A stretch of DNA of 64,000 bases. Source: CAWBLP01 sp963789495. GTDB taxonomy: Bacteria > Pseudomonadota > Alphaproteobacteria > Acetobacterales > Acetobacteraceae. Positions 41,613 through 50,291 of this stretch are shown here, piece by piece (position 1 is the stretch's first letter; each line of letters opens with the position of its first letter). The notes under the pieces were generated by a model that saw nothing but the letters and a program-made list of their open reading frames with translations, had not been told where the DNA came from and did no database searches. The DNA lies in contig CAWBLP010000012.1 in NCBI GenBank assembly GCA_963789495.1, forward strand, positions 124,001 through 188,000, written 5' to 3'. The translations under genes were made by a program, and so were the position numbers.

Positions 41613-43499
41613 TCACGCAGGCAACCCGCCCCGTTCCGCGGTTGGCCGTCGTTGCGCCTGGGCTGCCATCCGCACCGCCGCATTCGCAGCACCGTACTGC
41701 TGATAGCCGCCGATCCGCTGCACGATTTCGAAGAAGAACCGGTCATCGAACGGGTCGGTATAGGCGTGCAGGAATTCGCCGGCATCGTCCCGGTCGTACA
41801 GCAGGTTGAGCCGTTGCATCGGTTCAAGCCTCGTGTCATCCAGGTCCCAGCGAGCCGCGATGTCCTCATAGTAATTGGCCGGGATATCGAGCAGCTGCGC
41901 GCCCCGCGCCAGCAACTGCTCCACGGTACGCAGGATGTCGTCGGTGCGCAGCGCGATGTGATGAACCCCGGCCCCGGCATAAGTGGCCATGAAGCGCCCA
42001 GTCGCGGTCTCCCGCCCGTCGGAGATGTTCAGCGGCAGGCGGATGCTGCGATCCGGGCTCACCATGGTCTGGCTGCGAACCAGCCCGTACGGGTCGGCGA
42101 TCTCCCAGATCGGCTCGGGCACGAATCCGAACACTGCGCGATAGAACAGGACGAAATTGTCCATCCGGCCGACCGGCAGGGCCTGCGCGACATGATCGAA
42201 CGCGATCACGCCGGGCGACGGCGTCTGATCCGGAAACAGCCGGAAATCGTCCTGGTAGATCGAACCGCCGGACGGGTCGGTCTGAACCAGGTAGATCAGG
42301 CTGCCGTCGGGTGCCCGCACGGCCGGAATGCGCCGTTCGCCATCCCCGATCGGTTCCTGCCATTCGGAGCACAGCAGCGCCCGCGCGCGGTCCACCGCGC
42401 GGTCGACATCGTCCACGCGCAACGCCATCGCGCAGACCGACGGACCATGCATCTGGAAATGCCCGGCCGCGGCACTGTCGGGCTCGCTGTTCAGCACGAT
42501 CGTCGCGTCGCCCTGGCGAAACAGGTCCACCGATTTTGACCGATGCCGCCCGGCATAGTGGAAACCCAGGCCGCGCAGCATTTCGCCAAGTCGCCGGGTG
42601 GCTTCGCCGTCCACCGCGAATTCCAGAAACTCGATGCCGCTGAATTGCGGCGGCGGTGGCAGGGTCGTGGCACCGGCCTCGGCTTCGACCAGCAGCAGCG
42701 AGCGCAATCCGTCACGCGCCGTCAGCCGTGCCGGCGCGGCACGAAACGTATCGTTGAAGATCTCCAGCGACAGCGGGCCACGATACCCGGCCGCCAGTAC
42801 CGCCCGCACGAAGGTCGCGACCGGCAATTGCCCCTGTCCCGGGAAGTTGCGAAAATGCCGACTTCTCGACAGCACGTCCATCGACAGGATCGGCGCATCC
42901 GCAAGCTGCACGAAGAACAGCTTGTCCGCCGGCAGCGTTGCCATCTCGGTTGGATCATCACCCACCGCCAAGGTATGAAAACTATCAACGATGAGCCCGA
43001 GCGCGGGATGATCACCCGCCTGCACGATGCGCCAGGCGTGGCGCCATCGATTGACGTGGCGTCCCCATGCCAGCGCTTCGTAGCCGATGCGCAGGCCGCG
43101 CCGCTGCGCACGCTCCGCCATCTCCGCCAGATCGGCGGCGGCGCGGGCGTCGTCATCCAGCGCGGTCGGCTGGGTGTTGCTGCATACCAGCAGCAGATCG
43201 GCCCCCAGCGCCTGCATCACATCGAATTTGCGTTCTGCACGCTCCAGGTTGCGACCGCGCTGCGGTTCCGGCATCGCCTCGAAATCGCGGAACGGCTGGA
43301 AGCAGGCAATGCTCAATCCCAGGCCGTGCGCGATGGCGCGCACCTCCTGCGGGGAGCCATCGAAGGTCAGCAGGTCGCTTTCGAAGATCTCGACACTGTC
43401 GAAGCCGATGGCCGCGGCCGCCTCCAGCTTTTCGGGAAGCGAGCCGCTGAGGGAGACGGTGGCGATGGATTTCGGCAGAGCCGGCGGCGGATGGGCCAA
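41613..43499 (-). CDS. 3-Dehydroshikimate dehydratase (bifunctional isomerase/HPPD-like, QsuB type)
   Basis: 628 residues. The N-terminal half (about 1-270) is a xylose isomerase-like TIM barrel with SIATVSLSGSLPEKLEAAAA, FDSVEIFESDLL and LSLEIFNDTFR (metal-binding Glu). The C-terminal half (about 285-610) is a vicinal-oxygen-chelate domain like 4-hydroxyphenylpyruvate dioxygenase (FDHVAQALPVGRMDNFVLFY and GVHHIALRTDDI, FFFEIVQR). This two-domain plan is that of QsuB/AsbF-related dehydratases, which turn 3-dehydroshikimate into protocatechuate. I use a TTG start at 43499 because GGGAGGAG stands just before it; no ATG fits. It heads the operon with the ABC importer. Confidence 0.88.
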   Translation of the reverse strand: MAHPPPALPKSIATVSLSGSLPEKLEAAAAIGFDSVEIFESDLLTFDGSPQEVRAIAHGLGLSIACFQPFRDFEAMPEPQRGRNLERAERKFDVMQALGADLLLVCSNTQPTALDDDARAAADLAEMAERAQRRGLRIGYEALAWGRHVNRWRHAWRIVQAGDHPALGLIVDSFHTLAVGDDPTEMATLPADKLFFVQLADAPILSMDVLSRSRHFRNFPGQGQLPVATFVRAVLAAGYRGPLSLEIFNDTFRAAPARLTARDGLRSLLLVEAEAGATTLPPPPQFSGIEFLEFAVDGEATRRLGEMLRGLGFHYAGRHRSKSVDLFRQGDATIVLNSEPDSAAAGHFQMHGPSVCAMALRVDDVDRAVDRARALLCSEWQEPIGDGERRIPAVRAPDGSLIYLVQTDPSGGSIYQDDFRLFPDQTPSPGVIAFDHVAQALPVGRMDNFVLFYRAVFGFVPEPIWEIADPYGLVRSQTMVSPDRSIRLPLNISDGRETATGRFMATYAGAGVHHIALRTDDILRTVEQLLARGAQLLDIPANYYEDIAARWDLDDTRLEPMQRLNLLYDRDDAGEFLHAYTDPFDDRFFFEIVQRIGGYQQYGAANAAVRMAAQAQRRPTAERGGLPA

Positions 43500-43503
43500 A
43501 CTG

Positions 43504-43511
43504 CTCCTCCC
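43504..43511 (-). promoter_or_regulatory. Ribosome binding site that decides a TTG start
   Basis: GGGAGGAG on the minus strand, four bases before TTG at 43499. No ATG or GTG in frame has a comparable site, and the protein family starts just after this codon. Confidence 0.65.
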
Positions 43512-43576
43512 TTGCCTGCGTTGAGGCCCCTGCTGCGTTGAGGTACCCGATCGCCCGGAGGCGTACACCGCCTCGC

Positions 43577-43605
43577 TTGACGTGGATTAACTAGATAGTT
43601 AATGA
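43577..43605 (+). promoter_or_regulatory. Promoter of the shikimate dehydrogenase gene
   Basis: TTGACG (43577-43582) and TAATGA (43600-43605) are 17 bases apart, a good sigma-70 fit facing the gene at 43677. The 18-bp palindrome at 43586-43603 fills the spacer. Confidence 0.6.
43586..43603. promoter_or_regulatory. Perfect 18-bp palindromic operator
   Basis: ATTAACTAGATAGTTAAT: eight-base arms (ATTAACTA / TAGTTAAT) around GA. It is strikingly A+T-rich in a G+C-rich genome and sits between the -35 and -10 boxes of the divergent control region, so a bound protein would block RNA polymerase. The TetR-family gene at 44513-45235 is the natural candidate regulator. It would control both the dehydratase/ABC operon and the dehydrogenase gene. 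Confidence 0.75.
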
Positions 43606-43676
43606 CACCGTAGAGCCGCCAAGGCAAGCGCAAACACCAGCCTCCCCCATCCGGCACGCCAGCGTCGAGACCCCCC

Positions 43677-44534
43677 ATGAGCATCCCGCCAGAACCTGCC
43701 TATCTGCTCGGCCTGATCGGTGAAGGCATCCAGGCCTCACGCACACCCGCGCTGCACGAGCAGGAAGCCGCCGCCCAGGGTCTGCGGGCGCTCTACAAGC
43801 TGATCGACCTCCATGTTCTAGGCGTTGGCGCCGATGCGCTGCCCGAGCTGCTGACGGCCGCAGAGCGAATGGGATTCAACGGACTCAACATCACGCATCC
43901 GTGCAAGCAGGCCGTGGTTCCCCTGCTGCATCAACTCTCCCCCGAAGCGCGCGCGCTGAACGCCGTCAACACCGTGGTGCTGTGCGACGGACAGCGGATC
44001 GGCCACAACACCGACTGGTCGGGATTTGCCGAGGGATTTCGCCGCTCCCTGCCCGACGTGCCGATGGACCGCGTGGTCCAGTTCGGCGCCGGGGGAGCCG
44101 GTTCCGCCGTGGCCTATGCCGCGATCACGCTCGGTGTCCGCCAGCTCATCCTGGTCGATATCGATCCGGCCCGTGCCCAGGTGGTGGCGCGGCAAACCAA
44201 CGCGCAATTCGGCGAGGGACGCGTCATCGCCGCGACCGATGTCACAGCCGCCATCGCCGGCGCGGACGGCCTGATCAACACCACCCCGATCGGCATGGCC
44301 AGCCATCCCGGCCTGCCGCTGCCGGCATCACTGCTGCGGCCGTCATTATGGGTGGCGGAGATCGTGTATTTCCCGCTGGAAACCGAATTGCTGCGACAGG
44401 CGCGCGCCATCGGCTGCCGGACGCTGGGCGGCGGAAGCATGGCGGTGTTTCAGGCAGCCGAGGCGTTTCGCCTGTTCACCGGGCGGAATCCCGATGCGGC
44501 CCGCATGATGGATCACTTCGTCAGCCTGGGCTGA
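43677..44534 (+). CDS. Shikimate/quinate dehydrogenase family protein (AroE-like)
   Basis: 285 residues. The N-terminal substrate domain has GLIGEGIQASRTPALHEQEA, GFNGLNITHPCKQAVVPLL with the catalytic Lys, and NAVNTVV..GHNTDWSGF with the catalytic Asp. The NAD(P) domain has the loop FGAGGAGSAVAYA. The usual S-x-S shikimate-binding motif is replaced by QASRTP, as in AroE-like catabolic or quinate dehydrogenases, so I do not use the symbol aroE. It is divergent from the dehydroshikimate dehydratase, and both share the palindromic operator. It overlaps the TetR gene at its 3' end by 22 bases, convergently. Role inferred: quinate or shikimate to dehydro form. Confidence 0.85.
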   Translation: MSIPPEPAYLLGLIGEGIQASRTPALHEQEAAAQGLRALYKLIDLHVLGVGADALPELLTAAERMGFNGLNITHPCKQAVVPLLHQLSPEARALNAVNTVVLCDGQRIGHNTDWSGFAEGFRRSLPDVPMDRVVQFGAGGAGSAVAYAAITLGVRQLILVDIDPARAQVVARQTNAQFGEGRVIAATDVTAAIAGADGLINTTPIGMASHPGLPLPASLLRPSLWVAEIVYFPLETELLRQARAIGCRTLGGGSMAVFQAAEAFRLFTGRNPDAARMMDHFVSLG

Positions 44535-45235
44535 CGCGAGATCCCGCTGCGTCCGCTGCCTGGCGCCGACCGTTCCAGCACCGCCACCACCGCATCCCCG
44601 ATCAACCGCTTGTGGCGCGCGCGCATGGTCGGTTCGGTCAGGTCGCAGCGAAACAGCGACCCGAATGTGTGGCGGTTCGACACGCGGAAGAAGCAGAACG
44701 CGCTGATCATCATATGCACATCCAGTGCCGACACGTCGCGCCGGAACTGACCCAGGCGCCGGCCGCGGCGCAGGATCCCGTTCAGGGTTTCGATCACGGT
44801 CACATTCAGGCTGCGGATCGCCTCGGACTTCGCGATGTGCCGGCCCTGGTGGATGTTCTCGATGCTGACCAGGCGAATGAAGTCGGGATGCGCTTCCTGG
44901 TAGTCGAAGGTGAACTCGGCCATACGGCGGATCGCGTCGGTAGGGGTCAGGCTGTCCAGATCCAGCTCCTGCTCGACCGCGCGGATATCGGCATAGGCCT
45001 GCTCCAGTACTGCGAGATACAGCCCCTGCTTGCTGCCGAAATAGTAATAGATCATCCGTTTCGTGGTCTGCATGCGGGCGGCGATCGCATCCACCCGCGC
45101 CCCGCTCAGCCCGCGTTCGGCAAACTCCTGCCGCGCCGCCGCCAGTATGTCCTGACGGGTGCGCGCCGGGTCGGGTTTTCGCTCCGCGCCGCGTGCCATC
45201 CCGGCTCGCGCCTGCCCTGGTGACGGCACCGCCAC
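44513..45235 (-). CDS. TetR-family transcriptional regulator
   Basis: 240 residues from a GTG at 45235 with AAGGAGG four bases upstream. The N-terminal helix-turn-helix is ILAAARQEFAERGLSGARVD then TKRMIYYYFGSKQGLYLAVL, typical for TetR. The C-terminal ligand domain (about 85-220) includes NIHQGRHIAKSEAIRSLN and HMMISAFCFFRVSNRHTFGS, resembling the TetR_C regulators of aromatic or hydroaromatic pathways. Its position points to control of the dehydratase/ABC operon and the dehydrogenase gene through the palindrome at 43586-43603. Confidence 0.9.
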   Translation of the reverse strand: MAVPSPGQARAGMARGAERKPDPARTRQDILAAARQEFAERGLSGARVDAIAARMQTTKRMIYYYFGSKQGLYLAVLEQAYADIRAVEQELDLDSLTPTDAIRRMAEFTFDYQEAHPDFIRLVSIENIHQGRHIAKSEAIRSLNVTVIETLNGILRRGRRLGQFRRDVSALDVHMMISAFCFFRVSNRHTFGSLFRCDLTEPTMRARHKRLIGDAVVAVLERSAPGSGRSGISRQPRLTK

Positions 45236-45239
45236 GCGT

Positions 45240-45246
45240 CCTCCTT
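45240..45246 (-). promoter_or_regulatory. Ribosome binding site for the TetR GTG start
   Basis: AAGGAGG on the minus strand lies four bases before GTG at 45235, which favours this start over the ATG at 45199. Confidence 0.65.
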
Positions 45247-45276
45247 GTTACGAGGCGCGCAGCATATCACCAATTG

Positions 45277-45290
45277 ACGAACCGGTTAGT
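45277..45290. promoter_or_regulatory. Possible operator upstream of the TetR gene
   Basis: ACGAACCGGTTAGT is an inverted repeat with one mismatch, 40 bp upstream of the TetR start. It could be an autoregulatory site. Its spacing differs from the 18-bp palindrome, so the two need not bind the same protein. Confidence 0.3.
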
Positions 45291-45327
45291 GAGTACCGGT
45301 CCGGCCGTTCCGGTTCGGGGCCGACGC

Positions 45328-48300
45328 CTACCCGGCCCGCCGCAGATCCAGCGTACGCGGGTGCTCCAGGTCCTGCACAACCGCCGGCTCCGGCATCGGG
45401 CCGGGCGTGTGGCCGATCGGGAAGAAGCGCGCACGGCGGCGCGCCTCCGCCTCATTCGCGTTCACCGGGAAGCGCTCGTAATTCCGCCCGCCCGGATGCG
45501 ACACATGATGCGTCAGACCGCCCAGGCTGCGCCCGGTCCAGCGGTCGAACACGTCGAACACCAGCGGCGTGTGCGCCGGCACGGTGGGGTGCAGTGAACC
45601 CCAGGGCTGCCACGCCTTGAACCGCACGCCGGCCACGTATTCGCCTTCCCGCTCGGTGCGCACCAAGGGTACCGCGGCGCCGTTGCAGGCCAGCACGTAG
45701 CGCTCCTCCACCCAGCCATCGACGCGTGCCTGCACGCGCTCCACGCTGCTGTCGACGAAGCGGACCGTGCCGCCGGCGGCGGGCTCCTCGCCCAGCACGT
45801 GCCACGGCTCCAGCGCGTGCCGCAGTTCCAGCGTCGTGCCGCGCAGCACCACACTGCCGATGCTGGGGAAGCGGAATTCCTGATGCGGCACGAACCAGGC
45901 GGGGTCCAGCGGGAAGCCCATCCCGCGCAGCTCCTCCAGCGCATCGGTGAAGTCCTGGGCGACGTAGTGCGGCAGCATGAACTCGTCGTGCAGCCGCGTG
46001 CCCCAGCGCACCAGCCGACGCTCGTAGGGGGTACGCCAGAACGCTGCCAGCGCGGACCGCATCAGCAGCATCTGCGCGGCCGACATCCGGGCGTGCGGCG
46101 GCATTTCCAGCGCGCGGAATTCCACCAGGCCCAACCGGCCGGTGCTGCTCTCGGGCGCGTAGAGCTTGTCGATGCAGAACTCGGTGCGATGGGTGTTGCC
46201 GGTCATGTCGCAGAGCAGGTTGCGCAGCAGCCGGTCGGTCATCCAGGGCGGCGTCTCCTCCCCCGGACGAATCCGGGCGAAGGCGATCTCCAGTTCGGCC
46301 AGGCTGTCCTGCCGCGCCTCATCGATGCGCGGGTGCTGGCTGCTCGGGCCGATGAACAGGCCGGAGAACAGGTAGGACAGGCTGGGATGGTTGTGCCAGA
46401 AGCCCAGCAGCGACTTCAGCAGATCGGGGCGGCGCAGGAACGGGCTGTCTTCCGGCTGCGCGCCGCCCATCACCACGTGGTTGCCGCCGCCGGTGCCGAT
46501 ATGCCGGCCGTCGAGCATGAATTTTTCCGTCGCCAGCCCGACCTGGCGGGCTTCCTCGTACAGCGTCTCGCTGCGGTCGATGAACTCGCTCCAACTGGCG
46601 GCGGGATGCACGTTCACCTCGATCACCCCGGGATCGGGCGTGACGGAGAAATGCAGCAGCCTTGGGTCGCGCGGCGGCAGATAGCCTTCCAGGACCACCT
46701 TGCGCCCGACCTCAGCGGCGGTCTCCTCGATCGCCGCTGTCAGCGCCAGCCAGTCCTCCGCGGCGTAAAGCGGCGGGATGAAGATGTGGATCAGCCCGTT
46801 GCGGGATTCCACCGTCAGCGCGGTGCGCACCAGATCGGGTTCGCCGCGACCGACCACCGGCAGCGTCTGCGGCACCGGGCGGAAGCCTTCCGCCCCCACC
46901 TCGCCGGGCGCGCCCGGGCGGAACGCCTGGCGCGGCGGCAGCGGCGCGCGCGGCGCGAATGGGTCGGGCGCGAACTCCGGCTCGATGGTCTCCGGATCGG
47001 CCCAGGGCAGGCTTTCCAGCGGCAGGCGAAACCCGATCGGGCTGTCGCCAGGCACCAGGAACAGCGTGCCGCTGCGGAAGAACCACTGGCCGCCCTGCCA
47101 GATCCGCGTGCCATCCCGTTCGACGCGACGCAGCGGCAGCACGCTGCCAACCGCGGCCGCCAGTCCGCGGGCGAACACCCGCGCCAGGCGGTCGCGTTCC
47201 AACGGGTCGGTCAGGCGGGACTCTTCGACCAGCACGTTGGCCGGCAGCCGGTGCTCACGCCACAGATTGTAGTGGACGTCCTCATAGGCCGGCTGCACCA
47301 GCGACGGGTCCACCTGCAGCCGTTCGGCCAGCGCCGCACAGAACCCTGCGGCATCCTCAGCCGTCGCGCTGTCCGTGTCGTCATCCGCGGAGGCCAGCAG
47401 CGCCGGATCGCGCCAGACCGGCTCGCCGTCGGGGCGCCAATGGGCGAACAGCGCCCAGCGCGGCAATTGCTCGCCCGGGTAGTGCTTGCCGGCGGCATGC
47501 TGCAACGCCGCCCCGGGCGCCCAGCGTTCCGCCAGCCGGCGCAGCAGGCGGCCGGCGTAGCGTCGCTTGGTCGGGCCCAGCGCGTCGGTATTCCACTCAT
47601 CCGAGTCGATATCGGTGGCGGACACGAAGGTCGGCTCGCCACCCATGGTCAGCCGCATGTCGCCGGCGGCCAGCGCGTGATCCACCCGCAGCCCGGTGGC
47701 CAGGATCTCCTGCCATTGCGCGTCGGAATAGGGCTTCGTGACGCGCGGGGTCTCGCGCACCCGGGTCACCGCCATGGCGAAGTCGAACGTCACCTCGCAG
47801 GGTTCCACCAGGCCGGAGATCGCCGCGGCGGAGATCGGATCGGGGCTGGCGGCGAGCGGGATATGGCCTTCGCCGGTCAGCAGGCCGGAAGTCGCGTCCA
47901 GCCCGATCCATCCGGCGCCCGGCAGATAGACCTCGGCCCAGGCATGCAGGTCGGTGAAGTCGGATGTCGGCCCTTCCGGACCGTCCAGCGGCTTCACGTC
48001 GGCGACCAGCTGGATCAGGTAGCCGGAGACGAAACGCGCCGCATAGCCAAGCTGGCGCAGCGCCTGCACCAGCAGCCAGGCGGAATCGCGGCAGGACCCT
48101 TTGCCCTCGGCCAGCGTCTCCTCGGGCGTCCAGACGCCGGGTTCCAGCCGAACGATATAGCTGACCCGCTGCTGTACCTGGCGGTTCAGCGCCACCAGCA
48201 TGTCCACCGTGGGTTGCTCGCCCCGCGGCACGTCGGCCAGGAACGCAGCCAGCCTCGGTCCGGGGCTGTCCAGTCGACGGAACGGCGCCAGTTCCTGGTC

Positions 48301-48630
48301 CAGCACGTGGTCGTAGCTGAACGGATAGGATTCGGCTTGCGGCTCCAGGAAGAAGTCGAACGGATTGATCGTCGCCATGTCGGCGACCAGGTCCACCGTC
48401 ACGTCGAAATGGCTGACCCGGTCGGGAAATACCACGCGGGCCAGGTGATTGCCCTGCGGGTCCTGCTGCCAGTTCAGGAAATGCGGCTTCGGCTCGATCT
48501 TCAGCGCATAGGACAGGACGGGCGTGCGGGCATGCGGGGCCGGGCGCAGCCGGATGGTCTGCGGGCCGAGCGTGATCAGCCGATCGTAGTGGTAGCTCGT
48601 GCGGTGGGTCAGCGCGACGTGGAGTGCCAT
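45328..48630 (-). CDS. Transglutaminase-like protein with C-terminal DUF2126
   Basis: 1,100 residues, a usual length for this fused family. The N-terminal part (about 1-85) is Bact_transglu_N (ALTHRTSYHYDRLITLGPQT). The transglutaminase core has the triad C180 (GKGSCRDS), H229 (DFTDLHAWAEVYLPG) and D245 (GLDATSG). From about 290 to 1,100 is DUF2126, with MGGEPTFVSATDIDSDEWN, LEGYLPPRDPRLLHFSVTPD and HPAASWSEFIDRSETLYEEA, and FCIDKLYAPESSTGRLGLVE. These genes usually occur with alpha-E and circularly permuted ATP-grasp genes in a peptide-modification group; none lies beside this one. The substrate is unknown. Start ATG at 48630; the in-frame extension to 48708 is not needed. Confidence 0.92.
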   Translation of the reverse strand: MALHVALTHRTSYHYDRLITLGPQTIRLRPAPHARTPVLSYALKIEPKPHFLNWQQDPQGNHLARVVFPDRVSHFDVTVDLVADMATINPFDFFLEPQAESYPFSYDHVLDQELAPFRRLDSPGPRLAAFLADVPRGEQPTVDMLVALNRQVQQRVSYIVRLEPGVWTPEETLAEGKGSCRDSAWLLVQALRQLGYAARFVSGYLIQLVADVKPLDGPEGPTSDFTDLHAWAEVYLPGAGWIGLDATSGLLTGEGHIPLAASPDPISAAAISGLVEPCEVTFDFAMAVTRVRETPRVTKPYSDAQWQEILATGLRVDHALAAGDMRLTMGGEPTFVSATDIDSDEWNTDALGPTKRRYAGRLLRRLAERWAPGAALQHAAGKHYPGEQLPRWALFAHWRPDGEPVWRDPALLASADDDTDSATAEDAAGFCAALAERLQVDPSLVQPAYEDVHYNLWREHRLPANVLVEESRLTDPLERDRLARVFARGLAAAVGSVLPLRRVERDGTRIWQGGQWFFRSGTLFLVPGDSPIGFRLPLESLPWADPETIEPEFAPDPFAPRAPLPPRQAFRPGAPGEVGAEGFRPVPQTLPVVGRGEPDLVRTALTVESRNGLIHIFIPPLYAAEDWLALTAAIEETAAEVGRKVVLEGYLPPRDPRLLHFSVTPDPGVIEVNVHPAASWSEFIDRSETLYEEARQVGLATEKFMLDGRHIGTGGGNHVVMGGAQPEDSPFLRRPDLLKSLLGFWHNHPSLSYLFSGLFIGPSSQHPRIDEARQDSLAELEIAFARIRPGEETPPWMTDRLLRNLLCDMTGNTHRTEFCIDKLYAPESSTGRLGLVEFRALEMPPHARMSAAQMLLMRSALAAFWRTPYERRLVRWGTRLHDEFMLPHYVAQDFTDALEELRGMGFPLDPAWFVPHQEFRFPSIGSVVLRGTTLELRHALEPWHVLGEEPAAGGTVRFVDSSVERVQARVDGWVEERYVLACNGAAVPLVRTEREGEYVAGVRFKAWQPWGSLHPTVPAHTPLVFDVFDRWTGRSLGGLTHHVSHPGGRNYERFPVNANEAEARRRARFFPIGHTPGPMPEPAVVQDLEHPRTLDLRRAG

Positions 48631-48902
48631 GCGGGGAGATCGATCGCTTGTGGGGCTGCCGATTGTACGTCTGGCGCAGCAAACGGCATGCCAGCGCGCT
48701 GTCGTCAAGCCCTGGTGGTGATGCCTGCGGATTGGTCATGCTACGCCGCCGCGGGCAGCAATCTGCGCCGCCATGCAACCGGAGCGGACAGGGACGGCTG
48801 CGGTGGACGGTTATTTTGACCCGATGGCAGGCAGGCGTGTCGGCGCGGCTGGCGGCGCCGTCGATGCCGCGGATTGCCGTGGGGCGACCGGGGCGTTGCG
48901 GA

Positions 48903-50291
48903 TCATGGCGTTGCGGGCTCCGCCTCTGCCGGGAAATAGCCGCGTCGGCGCGCCTCCTGCCAGACGCGCTGCGTCGCGGCGGCCCCGGCGCGGATGATGG
49001 CTGGCTCATCCAGCCCCACCGCCCGGCCCTCCCGCAGCACCGGCCGCCCGCCGATCAGGATTGTATCGATGTCCGCGGCCGTGCTGTACCAGACCAGGCT
49101 GCGGATCGGGTCCTGCACCGGCTGCAGATGCGGCTTGCCGGCATCCACCACGACGATGTCCGCGGTCGCGTTCGGCGCGATGCGGCCGAGATCGGGCCGC
49201 CGCAGAATATCCGCCCCGCCGACCGTGGCGGCCCGCAGCAGTTCGGCGGCGGTGGCGACATCCCCGGCGCCGAACGCCTGTTTCGAGGCAAACCCCGTCG
49301 CCCGCAATTGCGCGAACATGTCCATCCGTTCGGCATCCGTGCCAATGCCGACACGCACACCCTGGCGTTGGAACCGGGCGAAGCTGGGCGCCTTGCCACC
49401 ACGCAGGAAGACGCTGGCGCAATTCGCGATGGCGGCGCCGGACTCGGCCACGCGTTGCAACTCGGCATCGGTCAGATGCGCGCCATGCGCGAACACCACG
49501 CCGTCCCGCAACAGCCCGACCGAGGCCATATAGTCCAGTGTCGCCATGCCCTGCCGTTCCTGTACGCGGTCGATCTCCCCCTGGCTCTGGGCGAGATGGA
49601 TCGTCAGCAGGATGTCGCGCTCGCGAGCGATGCGATCGGCGGCACGCAACAGCTCCGGCCCACAGGAATCGGCGGCGTGCGGGCCAGGCAGGACACGGAT
49701 GAGACCCGTTTCGCCCTGGTCGTGGGCGGCAAACAGACGAGCGAATTCCGCCAGGCCGGTGTCGCCTTCCAAGCTGCCCTGGGAGGCGCCGGCGAGTGCG
49801 GCATCACCCTGGCTGGACACCGGCGAAAACAGGTAGGGTGCACCGTACAGCCGCAATCCCCATTCGCGTGCGAGATCGAAAATCATCGCCTGGGGCGGAC
49901 GAAACTGGTCCAGCAGCGTGGTGGCGCCGCTGCGCAGTACTTCCAGCAGACCCAGGGCCATCATCGCACGCAGTTCGGCGGGTTCGAGATTGCTTGCCGC
50001 CAGCCCGCCCATCGGCATCAGCACCGAATAGACTTTGCTTTCGCCGGTCGCGCGGCGCGGCAGGTCATCCACGATGCCGCGGAACAGCGGCGCGTTGATG
50101 GTGTGGTTGTGCAGGTTGATCAGCCCGGGCAGGGCGATGCCGTCGGGGATGCTGATCGTCTCGCAATCAGTGGGCGGCGCTGATGTCACATCGACGATGC
50201 GACCGTGCTCGACAACCACGGCGTGCGACGGCAGCGGAACTTGCCGCCCGTCCCGCCACGCGATCGTCCAGGCTGGGCGGATTACAAGAAT
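48903..50291 (-). CDS. Amidohydrolase family protein (cytosine/guanine deaminase-like)
   Basis: The metal-dependent TIM-barrel shows LPGLINLHNHTINAPLFRG (HxH), LLTIHLAQSQGEIDRVQE (His), VFAHGAHLTDAELQR (His) and GIGTDAERMDM (Asp), so it is of the ATZ/TRZ deaminase group. The substrate is unknown. The start is odd: an intact fold needs ILVIRPAWTIAWRDGRQVP before the GTG at 50219, and this frame has no ATG. The first ATG (50296) is out of frame and meets a stop after four codons; one extra base after it would give MP-ILVIRP. An ATT at 50291 has AAAGGA six bases upstream, so I use that as the start. Without it the protein is 438 residues. Confidence 0.8.
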   Translation of the reverse strand: MLVIRPAWTIAWRDGRQVPLPSHAVVVEHGRIVDVTSAPPTDCETISIPDGIALPGLINLHNHTINAPLFRGIVDDLPRRATGESKVYSVLMPMGGLAASNLEPAELRAMMALGLLEVLRSGATTLLDQFRPPQAMIFDLAREWGLRLYGAPYLFSPVSSQGDAALAGASQGSLEGDTGLAEFARLFAAHDQGETGLIRVLPGPHAADSCGPELLRAADRIARERDILLTIHLAQSQGEIDRVQERQGMATLDYMASVGLLRDGVVFAHGAHLTDAELQRVAESGAAIANCASVFLRGGKAPSFARFQRQGVRVGIGTDAERMDMFAQLRATGFASKQAFGAGDVATAAELLRAATVGGADILRRPDLGRIAPNATADIVVVDAGKPHLQPVQDPIRSLVWYSTAADIDTILIGGRPVLREGRAVGLDEPAIIRAGAAATQRVWQEARRRGYFPAEAEPATP

